From Nesterenkonia salmonea (GTDB lineage Bacteria > Actinomycetota > Actinomycetes > Actinomycetales > Micrococcaceae), in contig NZ_VAVZ01000007.1 in assembly GCF_005771525.1 (NCBI RefSeq), positions 33,613-97,612 of the forward strand: 64,000 bases of DNA, read 5' to 3'. The notes beneath the pieces are model-generated. The model was not told the origin of the DNA. It searched no databases and saw only the letters and a list, made by a program, of their open reading frames with translations. A program made the position numbers and the translations under genes. This document shows positions 46,066 through 55,183 of the stretch, one piece after another. The stretch's first letter is position 1; each line of letters begins with the position of its first letter.

Positions 46066-48015
46066 ATGCAGCTCTACGAGGATGACACTGCGGGGGAGTC
46101 CCGTCAGACCGCTGCAGCTGAAGACGGGGTGGTCCGGGCGCTGTCCCTGGCCAACGCCCTACTGAACCGACCCGGCGGTCTGAGCCGAGAACAAATCTTC
46201 GACAAGGTTGAGCTCTACCGGGCCCGCCGGGACGAGCGCGACCGGCTTGTGGGGGAAGAGCGTAAACGCGCTGACGCTGCACTGGAGAAGCTCTTCACTC
46301 ACGACAAGGAGCGGTTGCGCAGCTGCGGCATCGACCTCAGCGAACCGACCTCTGATGAGGACTACCGGTACCGGATAAGCCGAAGCCAGTACGGGCTGCC
46401 TGACCTTCAGCTCAGCGCTGCCGAGCGTCTGGCACTTTACCGGGCGAAGCTACTGTTCGCTCACAACAGCATTGCTGGCTTGCAACACGCGGTGTGGGCG
46501 ATCGACCCAGACAACGATGACGCCGGCTCTCCACGTGTGCCACGTGCACTCCAAGTTTCCCTTGGGTCTGAGGCAGAGATTTCAAAAGTACTTGATCTTG
46601 CCAAGATCGGGCTAGGTGGCGCCATAAGCTTCGGGTACACCGGGCGGGGTCGGCACCAGGCAGAGACCCGCCGCGTCATTCCATTGGGAATGGGCGTCCT
46701 AGGCCATTGGTATTTGATCGCCCACGACCTGGACAGGGACGCACAACGGATCTTCCGTTTGGACCGGGTTACTGGGACCATTGCCGCCATCGCGCCAGGC
46801 TCGCTCAGCGAACCAGAGACCGGCAGAGTTCGGCAAATAGCGCAGAAACAGAGTGAACAGGCATTAGACGTCGCCCGTGAACTCGACCGCAGTGCAGAGA
46901 GATTCGCTGAAGGTGATCTGGCAGCTGGTGCTCTCAGAGCACACCAGGGCGACGCGCCGAGGACGCTTCCGAAACTCACTCCCCGGACAGCGGGGCACCG
47001 CAGAGAGGATGCGTCCGCGAAGACCGAAAGGGTCGTCAACATGGTGGCGCTGCTGCTGGCTCGCGACGGCGTCCAGCCCAGTGAGCTTCTGGTGAAGTAC
47101 GGCATCACCGCAGAACAGCTACTTCGCGATCTTCTGAGTATCAGCCTGGTGACAACTGGTGAGTTTCCCGACACTCTGGATCTCCAGCCGTTTCCGCCAC
47201 TGAACGACGAAGAGTTCGTCTCCGAGTATCTCGAGGCAGACGAGCCCATCATTCTGCGCTCCGGGGGCAGCGCCATGGACAAACCGGTCTCGCTGACGAA
47301 ACCGGGGGCGTTGAGCCTTATGATCGCCTTGAAAGTTCTCAGTGCCATCAGCGCGCCTGAAGAGGAACACCTCGCGAAGGCCGCAGAACAGCTCCAGCAG
47401 AAGATCAAAACCATAGTGCCGGAAGCTATAGCCCAGGCAGCTGATTCCATCTCACTCGGACACAGGGCAGCCCACCGGCCCGCCCTAGGGGCAGCCCAGC
47501 ACGCCATCTCAGGCACTTACGCGCTCAGCATCATCTACACCGATATTTCAGGACGTCAGAGCACACGGGTGATCGAACCCGTCCAAGTGATCTATGACGG
47601 ACCTCATACGTATGTGCGCACCTGGTGCCGAACCGCCCAGGCCGAAAGATTCTTCCGGCTTGATCGGATGATGCAGTGTACGGCTCTGCCAGATGAGCCA
47701 CAAGGACCACAGAGTGCTGCCCTGTTCCTCACCGACAGCAATGGGCCGCAAGCCCCTGTGACCGATGACTCGGTGCCGGTGGTTCTTCGTTTCTCACCCA
47801 GCGCCGCCGGGCAGGCAGCCCTCTACAATCCTGTGAAACAGCACACAGAAAAGTCCACTGGAGCCCGTACTATCTCTACATCGTTCGTCACCCGTGAAGC
47901 CGTCGTGCGGACGTGTCTTGATGCTGGCGGGGACATCGAAGTGATCCGGCCGGTGGACCTCCGCGCAGAGATCGCTCAGCGCGTCCGTGAGCTCGCGAGG
48001 TGTGCTGAGGTATGA
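46066..48015 (+). CDS. pafBC: Fused DNA-damage regulator PafBC (tandem WYL protein)
   Basis: In mycobacteria PafB and PafC are separate WYL-domain regulators that turn on the RecA-independent DNA-damage response. Here one 649-residue protein contains both: N-terminal HTH (GGLSREQIFDKVELYR), first WYL domain (ISFGYTGRGRHQAETRRVIP), second HTH region near residue 335 (NMVALLLARDGVQPSELLVK) and second WYL domain (LSIIYTDISGRQSTRVIEPV). Fusion is known in Micrococcales. The ATG at 46066 follows the FKBP gene by 13 bases; a longer form is possible. Confidence 0.9.
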   Translation: MQLYEDDTAGESRQTAAAEDGVVRALSLANALLNRPGGLSREQIFDKVELYRARRDERDRLVGEERKRADAALEKLFTHDKERLRSCGIDLSEPTSDEDYRYRISRSQYGLPDLQLSAAERLALYRAKLLFAHNSIAGLQHAVWAIDPDNDDAGSPRVPRALQVSLGSEAEISKVLDLAKIGLGGAISFGYTGRGRHQAETRRVIPLGMGVLGHWYLIAHDLDRDAQRIFRLDRVTGTIAAIAPGSLSEPETGRVRQIAQKQSEQALDVARELDRSAERFAEGDLAAGALRAHQGDAPRTLPKLTPRTAGHRREDASAKTERVVNMVALLLARDGVQPSELLVKYGITAEQLLRDLLSISLVTTGEFPDTLDLQPFPPLNDEEFVSEYLEADEPIILRSGGSAMDKPVSLTKPGALSLMIALKVLSAISAPEEEHLAKAAEQLQQKIKTIVPEAIAQAADSISLGHRAAHRPALGAAQHAISGTYALSIIYTDISGRQSTRVIEPVQVIYDGPHTYVRTWCRTAQAERFFRLDRMMQCTALPDEPQGPQSAALFLTDSNGPQAPVTDDSVPVVLRFSPSAAGQAALYNPVKQHTEKSTGARTISTSFVTREAVVRTCLDAGGDIEVIRPVDLRAEIAQRVRELARCAEV

Positions 48016-48042
48016 CCTGTGTTCCCACCCCTTCCGCCACGG

Positions 48043-48048
48043 CTACAC
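48043..48048 (+). promoter_or_regulatory. -10-like box TACACT upstream of tatA
   Basis: TACACT lies 28 bases before the tatA ATG, followed by a normal leader with GAGGAAAGG as ribosome-binding site. No clear -35 element was seen. Confidence 0.3.
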
Positions 48049-48076
48049 TTGATGAGATCGAGGAAAGGACATCGTC

Positions 48077-48328
48077 ATGAATATTGCTGGGTGGCAGTGG
48101 CTGATTCTGCTGCTGATTCTCTTGCTTCTGTTTGGTGCCACGAAGTTGCCCAGACTGGCCCGCTCGCTGGGGGAGTCTGCGCGCATCTTCAAATCTGAAG
48201 TGAAAACGATGCAGGACAACGATCAGGACGAGGACCCCAAAGCTCAGGAGCGCAGCGCGGTGGAGGGCCAAGTCATCGACCCCACGGCGGATGTGCACAA
48301 GAGTCGCGAACGCCGCGACTATTCCTAA
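48077..48328 (+). CDS. tatA: Sec-independent translocase subunit TatA
   Basis: The 83-residue product has one N-terminal membrane helix (WQWLILLLILLLLFGATKLP), the FGATKLP hinge and an amphipathic helix (ARSLGESARIFKSEV) followed by a charged tail, the TatA pattern. TatA oligomers form the pore of the twin-arginine export pathway for folded proteins. It is followed three bases later by tatC; no tatB lies nearby, as usual in Actinobacteria. Confidence 0.95.
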   Translation: MNIAGWQWLILLLILLLLFGATKLPRLARSLGESARIFKSEVKTMQDNDQDEDPKAQERSAVEGQVIDPTADVHKSRERRDYS

Positions 48329-48331
48329 CCC

Positions 48332-49162
48332 ATGATGACCCTGGCCGAACGGGACCGGCCGGCAGGTAGAGGCTCGAAGAGGCGCAAGCGCAAGAGGGAC
48401 CCAGAAGGTCGGATGTCGCTGCGCGATCATCTGCGCGAGCTTCGCCGCCGGCTACTCATTGCTGCTGCCGGGATCGTCCTAGGTGCGGTCGCCGGGTTCT
48501 TCCTCTATGAGTGGTTGGTTGCCGCCTTGCAGCAGCCTGTGGTTGAACATAGCAACAATGACGATGGACGGCTTACTGCGCTTGCTTTCAACGCCGTGGG
48601 GCAGCCCCTGGATTTGATGATTAGGTTGTCGCTATTTGTGGGCGTCGTCATCTCTTCGCCGGTATGGCTCTACCAGATTTGGGCGTTCATTATGCCCGGG
48701 TTGGAGAAGAGAGAGAAGCGGTATGCGATCGCTTTCATCGCCGTCAGTGTGCCACTGTTCCTGTCCGGGATTTGGACCGCCTACACCCTGCTACCGAGAG
48801 CGATTCAGTTCTTCTTCTCCCTGAATCCTGAGGGCACCTCTAACATCATTGCCCCTGACGTCTACTTCACCTTCGTACTGCACTTATTCCTAGCTTGCGG
48901 AATCGCCATGGTGATCCCAGTGATCCTGGTCGGAGTGAACATGATGGGTCTGGTGACGGGCAAGCAGATCCTCAACTCATGGCGCGGTGTGGTGATGCTC
49001 ATCGCAGTAATGTCTGCTTTGGCCGCTCCCGGTGGCGAAGCCATCAGCATGTTCTTCATCATGATCCCGCTGACACTGCTGTTCGCGATAGCAATCGGAC
49101 TCTGCCTACTCCACGACAAACGCCAAGAGAAACGCGAAGCAGCCCTCAGGCCTGACGGGTGA
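48332..49162 (+). CDS. tatC: Sec-independent translocase subunit TatC
   Basis: TatC recognises twin-arginine signal peptides. The 276-residue membrane protein has six hydrophobic segments, the N-terminal DHLRELRRRLL block and the conserved VVISSPVWLYQIWAFIMPGL after helix 2. A basic cytoplasmic extension of about 30 residues (RGSKRRKRKRDPEG) precedes the first helix. The start is ATG at 48332; ATG at 48335 or the later MSLRDHL are possible. Its 3' end overlaps the convergent transglutaminase gene by 17 bases. Confidence 0.94.
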   Translation: MMTLAERDRPAGRGSKRRKRKRDPEGRMSLRDHLRELRRRLLIAAAGIVLGAVAGFFLYEWLVAALQQPVVEHSNNDDGRLTALAFNAVGQPLDLMIRLSLFVGVVISSPVWLYQIWAFIMPGLEKREKRYAIAFIAVSVPLFLSGIWTAYTLLPRAIQFFFSLNPEGTSNIIAPDVYFTFVLHLFLACGIAMVIPVILVGVNMMGLVTGKQILNSWRGVVMLIAVMSALAAPGGEAISMFFIMIPLTLLFAIAIGLCLLHDKRQEKREAALRPDG

Positions 49163-50000
49163 TCGTCACCTCTACCCCTAAGGTCGTGTCCGGTCCGCCG
49201 CCGGAAAGGATCCCCTTGAAAGGTGTCACATCCGCATAGTCGCGACCTCGGGCCACAAGAATATGGTGGTCACCAGCCGGCTTATGATTGGTGGGGTCCC
49301 AGGTGTGCCACCTTCCATCCCACCACTCGAGCCAGGCGTGCGACTGCCCGGCAACAGTCTCCCCAATACCCGCCGCAGGATTGGGGTGGATGTAGCCAGA
49401 GACGTACCGCGCCGGAATGCCGACAGCGCGCAGTGCACCGATGACAACATGGGAGAGGTCCTGACAGACGCCCTTGCGCTTGGAGAAGGACGTCTCAGCG
49501 TTGTAGTGCACCGCGGTGGTGCCTGGCTGATACTCCATCTCATCTCGCAGCCAGGCGATGATCGCCTGGGCCGTCTCATGAGGTGTCTTACCCGCCGCAA
49601 TGCCGTGAGCCGAGCCTGAGAGTGACTCACCCGGCTGCGACAGTTTGGACTGCGGCAGGTAGTCGCTGAACTCCTCAACATGGGTGTCCTTGGTCAGATC
49701 GTCCCAGTCCAGAAGGTCTTCGGGCGCATGCTGCTTCTCCGTGCGGTGCACCTCCACCAGAGCTTCCGAAGTCACGGAGAGCGTCTCATGGCGGGTGTGG
49801 AGATCGAAGGTATAGACCTTCGCACCCCAGTAATCGCGGTAGTGAGACAGCGCCGTGGCATAGGGGGCGATGCGCAGATCCGTCTCCAGCACCACCTGGG
49901 CAGCGTCAGTCTGTGGTGTGACTCGTGCCTCGTTGTACGAGACGGTCACCGGCTTGCCGTAGCTGTAGTTAGTGCTGTGGACCACGTGCAGACGAGTCAT
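49146..50000 (-). CDS. Transglutaminase-like family protein
   Basis: The 284-residue cytoplasmic protein has a beta N-terminal domain (LHVVHSTNYSYGKPVTVSYN) and the transglutaminase-like catalytic triad: Cys in GVCQDLSHV, His in GQSHAWLEW and Asp in HTWDPTN. Such proteins act as cysteine proteases or amidases. The gene is the last of a three-gene cluster with ATP-grasp and alpha-E proteins, with four-base overlaps, so the three proteins probably act together. The substrate is not known. Confidence 0.9.
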   Translation of the reverse strand: MTRLHVVHSTNYSYGKPVTVSYNEARVTPQTDAAQVVLETDLRIAPYATALSHYRDYWGAKVYTFDLHTRHETLSVTSEALVEVHRTEKQHAPEDLLDWDDLTKDTHVEEFSDYLPQSKLSQPGESLSGSAHGIAAGKTPHETAQAIIAWLRDEMEYQPGTTAVHYNAETSFSKRKGVCQDLSHVVIGALRAVGIPARYVSGYIHPNPAAGIGETVAGQSHAWLEWWDGRWHTWDPTNHKPAGDHHILVARGRDYADVTPFKGILSGGGPDTTLGVEVTITRQA

Positions 50001-50929
50001 GCGTGCTCTCCTGTCCAGGCCTGCTCGGCCGCTTGTGCGAAGTACTTCGAGGTGATGGCGTCAGAGGCGCCTGAGCATGCTGCACGAACACGTTCGAGGT
50101 GCTCGGGAAGCTCGCCGAGCAGATCGTCGGATTGGTGGTACTCCAAAAAGGTGCAGGCCTGGCCAACCAGCCGACGGGCAGAATCCATTTTGCCTGTGCG
50201 GCTGTACTCGGGGTCCAGGGCTATCAATGCCTGCTCAACCTGCCGCAATGACGAGACCACGGAGCGTGGGAAAAGGCGATCCAGCAACAGGAACTCAACG
50301 GCGTAGGTGTCGCCGAAGGCAGCGCGGCGGCTGCGAAGGAACGACTCATAGGCGCCAGCGCAACGCAACATATTGGCCCAAGAAAGCCGGAATGCTTCCT
50401 CATCACCTGTGGCGAGCATGCGCGCGGTCATATCGGCCCGCTCCAACGCTCTGCCCAAAGCTAGGAACTGCCATGAGTCATCGCGGCTCATCGTGGAATC
50501 GGCCATGCCTGAAGCAGTTGCCGTGCGTTCAATAACCCACGTGCAGAACCGATAGGTGCCCACCACATCCTGACGGTGGCTGGTCAGCCCGTTCCACGTA
50601 GCGTTGAGTGACTCCCATACCGGTGCTGAGACTGTTTCGCGTGCTCGTCGGGCGTTCTCACGGGCAGCAGAGAGCGATCCAGCGATGGAATTGGGCTGCC
50701 TCAGGTCGAACGCCATACGCGTGACCAATTGCTGCAGCCCAGGGGGAGTCTCGTCGTCAATGGTGTCGACTCCCATCACCGACATCAGGTTGGCTGAAAC
50801 TGTGCGCTGTTCCGCAAGCGGCAGCTGGTTAAGCCGTTCCAGGTGCACATCGAGAATACGTGCTGTGCCGTCGGCGCGCTCCACGTACCGACCGATCCAA
50901 AACAGTGATTCGGCAATTCGGCTCAGCAT
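49997..50929 (-). CDS. Alpha-E domain-containing protein
   Basis: The 310-residue protein is all-helical and starts with the family block LSRIAESLFWIGRYVERADG, followed by RILDVHLERL and, near residue 150, SWQFLALGRALERADMTAR. Its function is unknown, but alpha-E proteins are almost always encoded with a circularly permuted ATP-grasp ligase and a transglutaminase-like protein. It overlaps the ATP-grasp gene by seven bases and the transglutaminase gene by four. Confidence 0.9.
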   Translation of the reverse strand: MLSRIAESLFWIGRYVERADGTARILDVHLERLNQLPLAEQRTVSANLMSVMGVDTIDDETPPGLQQLVTRMAFDLRQPNSIAGSLSAARENARRARETVSAPVWESLNATWNGLTSHRQDVVGTYRFCTWVIERTATASGMADSTMSRDDSWQFLALGRALERADMTARMLATGDEEAFRLSWANMLRCAGAYESFLRSRRAAFGDTYAVEFLLLDRLFPRSVVSSLRQVEQALIALDPEYSRTGKMDSARRLVGQACTFLEYHQSDDLLGELPEHLERVRAACSGASDAITSKYFAQAAEQAWTGEHA

Positions 50930-52530
50930 GGGGTCCCCCCTTGGTTCTGCTGTTGCTGCTGCTCATCATAGGTGTCTGAGGAATTCGCGTCAGTGTGGAA
51001 GGACGAAGGCCAAACCCTCTGAGTGGAGCGCTGAGCGCGTCTGGTGCTCCAGGGCACGGCAGTTGAGACTTCTCCCGTCTCGGCACCGCCCTCGTCGACG
51101 ACCCAGGTATCTTTGGAGCCGCCACCCTGAGAGGAGTTGACCACCAGGGAACCTTCCGTCAGGGCTACACGGGTGAGCCCGCCGGGAAGGACCCACACGT
51201 CATCGCCATCGTTAATGGCGAAGGGACGCAGATCCACGTGCCGCGGACCGAAGGTGTCATCCGCCAGCGTGGGGACGGTGGAGAGCTGCAGCACTGGTTG
51301 TGCAATCCACCCGCGCGGGTCGGCGAGGACTTTCTGGCGAAGCGCTTCCAGTTCCTCGCGCGTTGCGGCTGGGCCGATGACAAGCCCTTTACCACCTGAA
51401 CCATCGACCGGTTTCACGACGAGTTCAGCGAGTCGATCCATGACTTCTTCGCGTGCCTCGGGCTCCTCCAACCGGAACGTATCCACATTGGGAATGAGGG
51501 GCTCTTCACCCATGTAGTAGCGGATGATGTCTGGAACATAGGTGTAGACGAGTTTGTCGTCGGCCACACCGTTGCCCACAGCGTTCGCGATAGTCACGTT
51601 GCCAGCTCGCGCAGCATTGACTATTCCGGGAACGCCCAGCATGGAGTCTGCGCGGAATTGAAGTGGGTCGAGGAAGTCGTCGTCGAGTCTCTTATAGATC
51701 ACGTCGACACGTTGTTCACCCTCTGTGGTGCGCATGTATACGCGGTTAGCGCGGCAGACCAGGTCGCGGCCTTCAACCAGCTCCACACCCATCATTCCGG
51801 CAAGCAGCGTGTGCTCGAAGTACGCGGAGTTGTAGACCCCGGGCGTCAGCACGACCACTGTGGGATCGTCCACGCCCTCGGGAGCAGTTCGTCGCAGCGC
51901 TGAGAGCAACCGTCGAGGGTATTCCTCCACCGGCCGGATTGCTGTGCCGGAGAACGCCTCGGGCAGGCCTTTTGCGATAGCCCGCCGGTTCTCCAACACA
52001 TAGGAGACCCCAGAGGGAACTCGTACATTGTCTTCCAGGACTCGGAAGGTGCCGGTGTCATCGCGAACCAGGTCAATGCCTGAGATGTGTACACGAACCC
52101 CACCAGGAGTGGAGAACCCGTGAACCTCGCGATGAAAGTGCGCGCTTGTGGTGATCAACGACCGGGGCATGACACCGTCCCGGACGATCTCCATCCGGTC
52201 GTAGACGTCATTGAGGAACATCTCTAATGCAGTCACACGTTGAGCGACGCCGGCTGAGATGCTGTTCCACTCTTCGCCGGGAATGATTCGTGGAACGATG
52301 TCCAACGGCCAAGCCCGTTCCTCACCGGCGAAGTCAAAGGTCACTCCCCGGTCCAGGAACGTGCGAGCCATCGTTTCGGCCCGGGCGGAGACGTCCGGAA
52401 CTGTCAGTGATTGGAGCACATCGTTGACCCCGGAGTATTCGGAGCGCAGCTGGCCGTCTGGCGAGAACATCTCGTCAAAGGCCGTTGAGCGCTGCATGGC
52501 CTTTGGGTACTCAGCGAAGAGATCTGACAT
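50923..52530 (-). CDS. Circularly permuted ATP-grasp protein
   Basis: The 535-residue product belongs to the circularly permuted ATP-grasp family (COG2308), with HGFSTPGGVRVHISGIDLVR, VLEDNVRVPSGVSYVLENRR, VVKPVDGSGGKGLVIGP (ATP-binding loop) and FGPRHVDLRPFAI. Such enzymes are predicted to form peptide or amide bonds with ATP. The C-terminus carries a run of glutamines (YDEQQQQQNQGG), probably disordered. It is the first gene of the cluster and divergent from pepN, 38 bases away. Its ATG follows AGGAAA. Confidence 0.92.
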   Translation of the reverse strand: MSDLFAEYPKAMQRSTAFDEMFSPDGQLRSEYSGVNDVLQSLTVPDVSARAETMARTFLDRGVTFDFAGEERAWPLDIVPRIIPGEEWNSISAGVAQRVTALEMFLNDVYDRMEIVRDGVMPRSLITTSAHFHREVHGFSTPGGVRVHISGIDLVRDDTGTFRVLEDNVRVPSGVSYVLENRRAIAKGLPEAFSGTAIRPVEEYPRRLLSALRRTAPEGVDDPTVVVLTPGVYNSAYFEHTLLAGMMGVELVEGRDLVCRANRVYMRTTEGEQRVDVIYKRLDDDFLDPLQFRADSMLGVPGIVNAARAGNVTIANAVGNGVADDKLVYTYVPDIIRYYMGEEPLIPNVDTFRLEEPEAREEVMDRLAELVVKPVDGSGGKGLVIGPAATREELEALRQKVLADPRGWIAQPVLQLSTVPTLADDTFGPRHVDLRPFAINDGDDVWVLPGGLTRVALTEGSLVVNSSQGGGSKDTWVVDEGGAETGEVSTAVPWSTRRAQRSTQRVWPSSFHTDANSSDTYDEQQQQQNQGGTPC

Positions 52531-52568
52531 TTTCCTACTGTTCTGTGTTGGTCTGTTTGAATACCACT

Positions 52569-55178
52569 ATGACAGAAACTGAGAACCTCTCACGGCGCCT
52601 GGCCGCATACCGATCATCATGCATCAGCGTTTCCTCCTACACAGTCCATGTGAATCTCTCCTCGGCGGCCGAAGAAGGTGCCACTGCTTATCCGGTCAGC
52701 ACACGCGTGGAGTTGGAATTCGATTCCGTTGCCGGTCACGGAAGTGTTCCATTCCTGGATTACATCGGTGTTTCCGTCAGTTCAGTGCGAATCAACGGAG
52801 TTGAGCGCGATGCTGCTGAGGCGGCGGGCGCTGCCGGTATCAGTCTGGAGGGTCTCGCCGACGGGGCTAATGTGGTAGAGATCGAATCGGTCTCGCGGTA
52901 CTCACGCTCAGGGGAGGGCCTCCACAGGTTCGTGGATCCCAGTGACGGTTCCGTTTATCTCTACACCCAATACGAACCGGCCGACTGCCGCAGAGTTTTT
53001 CCGGTTTTCGACCAACCGGATATCAAAGCGCGCTTCCGATTCTCACTGACTGGTCCGGAGTCTTGGCAGCTGCGGTCCAACGGCCCAGAGCTTTCCCGGG
53101 AGCAGCTAAGCGATGGGTTGGTGAGGGTCGACTTCGCTGAGACAGAAGTCATGAGCTCCTACATCACTGCGTTGCTGGCAGGTCCCTACCACCTTGTGAC
53201 TGACTCCTGGAGCGGATTGACGCCAGGGTCTGACGATTTCACGATCGATCTTGCAGTGCTCTGCCGAGCCTCACTTGCCGAGTATTTCGACGCCGAGGAA
53301 ATCCTCAAGCTCACCAAACAGGGTTTGGACTTCTTCCACAGAGAGTTCAACTATCCGTATCCCTGGGGAAAATACGATCAAGTGTTCGTCCCGGAGTACA
53401 ACCTCGGTGCCATGGAAAACCCTGGCCTGGTGACCTTCACAGAAAAATACGTGTTCGACACGGGAGCCACTGAGGCCCAGCATGAAACGCGGGCCAACAC
53501 CCTCCTGCACGAAATGGCTCACATGTGGTTCGGGGACCTGGTGACCATGCGGTGGTGGGACGACCTCTGGCTGAAAGAGTCCTTCGCGGACTATATGGGC
53601 TCGTACGCGGTCGACGCCGCGACAGACTTCTCCACCGCCTGGGTTGCTTTTGCCAACTCACGGAAGGGCTGGGCCTACGTGCAGGATCAGCTTCCCACCA
53701 CGCATCCAATTGTGGCCGATATCCCCGACCTCGAAGCGGCCGATCAGAACTTTGACGGCATCACCTATGCCAAGGGCGCCAGTGTCCTCAAACAGTTGGC
53801 CGCCTACGCCGGAGCCGAGGCTTTCCGAGAGGCAGCCCGTCAGTACTTTGCCCGTTTCGCCTTTGGTAACGCGACTCTAGAGGACTTCCTCAATGTGCTG
53901 GAGGATGTCACAGGTAAAAACATGCGGAACTGGTCAGCTGCATGGCTGCAGACTTCGGGTATTCCTGTCCTCAAGGCTCCCGTGGATGACACCGGGTTGA
54001 TTCATGTCCACCAGTCCGGAACTGACCCCGCGACTGGAGAGCCGATCAGCCGGCCGCATGTCATCCGAGTGGGACTGTTCACCCTTGACGGCACCGGTAC
54101 GTTGTCCCGCGTTCAGTCAGTCCCAGCTGAGTTGGACCCGCAGGCACCGGAGGGCCTGACCCCTGTCCCCGGCCTGCAACTACCTGGTGAGGAGACGCCG
54201 CGGCTCATCCTGCCCAATGACGAGGACCTCACCTACGCCAAAGTCATCCTGGACAGCGCATCAGTGGAGGCAGCGCTGACCTATCCCATCGGAGACCCAC
54301 TGGCTCGGGCGACAGTATGGGCGTCCCTGTGGTCCATGGTTCGCGACGGGCTGCTGGCGGCTGATCGCTACGTTGATGCCGTACTGCGGCTGGGACTGCA
54401 GATCCCTGAGGTGGCGGTGGTGCAGTCACTGCTGCGGCAGGCCAACCAGGCGTGTGAGCTCTACACGCCAGCGAACAGACAGGATGAGCTAGAAACTCAG
54501 TTCGCTTCAGGGCTCGCGGATTTTATTGCTCAGGCAGAGCCCGGTGACGCGAAACTCGCTGCGACCCGTACCCTTGCCGCAGTGTCCCGCCGTCACGGCA
54601 GTCAGGTGGCTTACCTGCAGTCTCAGCTGATCAGCGAAGAGGATGAAGAACTTCGGTGGGCTTTCCTTCAAGCACTCGCTTCCCACGGTCGTGTCGATCG
54701 TGAGGAGCTCGATGCCGAGATCAGCCGGCGAACGACGGCCCGCGGGAACATAGCGCACCGCCTGGCCTTGGCAGCGCGCCCCCACAGGGAGGTGAAGGAT
54801 GCTGCGCTGAGGCAAGCCATGGTTGGAACTGATGACGACGGCGTCGAACTCTCCAACGATCACCTGACTGCGACGGTGGAGGGTTTCTCCGCCGACCCGC
54901 AGGGACTGACGACTGGGTATGAGGAGGAGTACTTCACCTCACTGACAGGAGTGTGGGAACGCATGTCGCAGGGGCAGGCCACGCGGGTGGTCGGAGGCCT
55001 CTTCCCCGGCACGCAGCACCTGGAGCAGGGCCAGGAGCCGGAAGATCATCCCATGGCTCAGATGACGCGCCGGTGGCTGCTCGAGAACGCCTCAGCACCA
55101 GCTGCGCTGCGGCGGATCATCAGTGAGGAAGAGGATCAGCTGCTGCGCTCACTTGGAGCGCAGCAGGCCGCCACCTGA
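52569..55178 (+). CDS. pepN: Aminopeptidase N (M1 family)
   Basis: PepN removes N-terminal residues from peptides. The 869-residue product has the exopeptidase motif LGAMENPGLVTF, the zinc motif HEMAHMWFGD with the downstream Glu ligand in LWLKESFADYMG, and a long C-terminal helical domain that closes the active site. The reading frame extends upstream; the ATG at 52569 is chosen because the resulting N-terminus (TETENLSRRLAAYR) matches the family. It ends six bases before the convergent acyl-CoA dehydrogenase gene. Confidence 0.94.
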   Translation: MTETENLSRRLAAYRSSCISVSSYTVHVNLSSAAEEGATAYPVSTRVELEFDSVAGHGSVPFLDYIGVSVSSVRINGVERDAAEAAGAAGISLEGLADGANVVEIESVSRYSRSGEGLHRFVDPSDGSVYLYTQYEPADCRRVFPVFDQPDIKARFRFSLTGPESWQLRSNGPELSREQLSDGLVRVDFAETEVMSSYITALLAGPYHLVTDSWSGLTPGSDDFTIDLAVLCRASLAEYFDAEEILKLTKQGLDFFHREFNYPYPWGKYDQVFVPEYNLGAMENPGLVTFTEKYVFDTGATEAQHETRANTLLHEMAHMWFGDLVTMRWWDDLWLKESFADYMGSYAVDAATDFSTAWVAFANSRKGWAYVQDQLPTTHPIVADIPDLEAADQNFDGITYAKGASVLKQLAAYAGAEAFREAARQYFARFAFGNATLEDFLNVLEDVTGKNMRNWSAAWLQTSGIPVLKAPVDDTGLIHVHQSGTDPATGEPISRPHVIRVGLFTLDGTGTLSRVQSVPAELDPQAPEGLTPVPGLQLPGEETPRLILPNDEDLTYAKVILDSASVEAALTYPIGDPLARATVWASLWSMVRDGLLAADRYVDAVLRLGLQIPEVAVVQSLLRQANQACELYTPANRQDELETQFASGLADFIAQAEPGDAKLAATRTLAAVSRRHGSQVAYLQSQLISEEDEELRWAFLQALASHGRVDREELDAEISRRTTARGNIAHRLALAARPHREVKDAALRQAMVGTDDDGVELSNDHLTATVEGFSADPQGLTTGYEEEYFTSLTGVWERMSQGQATRVVGGLFPGTQHLEQGQEPEDHPMAQMTRRWLLENASAPAALRRIISEEEDQLLRSLGAQQAAT

Positions 55179-55183
55179 GCGTG

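Noticed and set aside
46461..47516. A 351-codon minus-strand frame opposite pafBC
   Set aside because: Composition is Ser/Arg/Ala-rich without domains, and pafBC on the other strand is clearly real.
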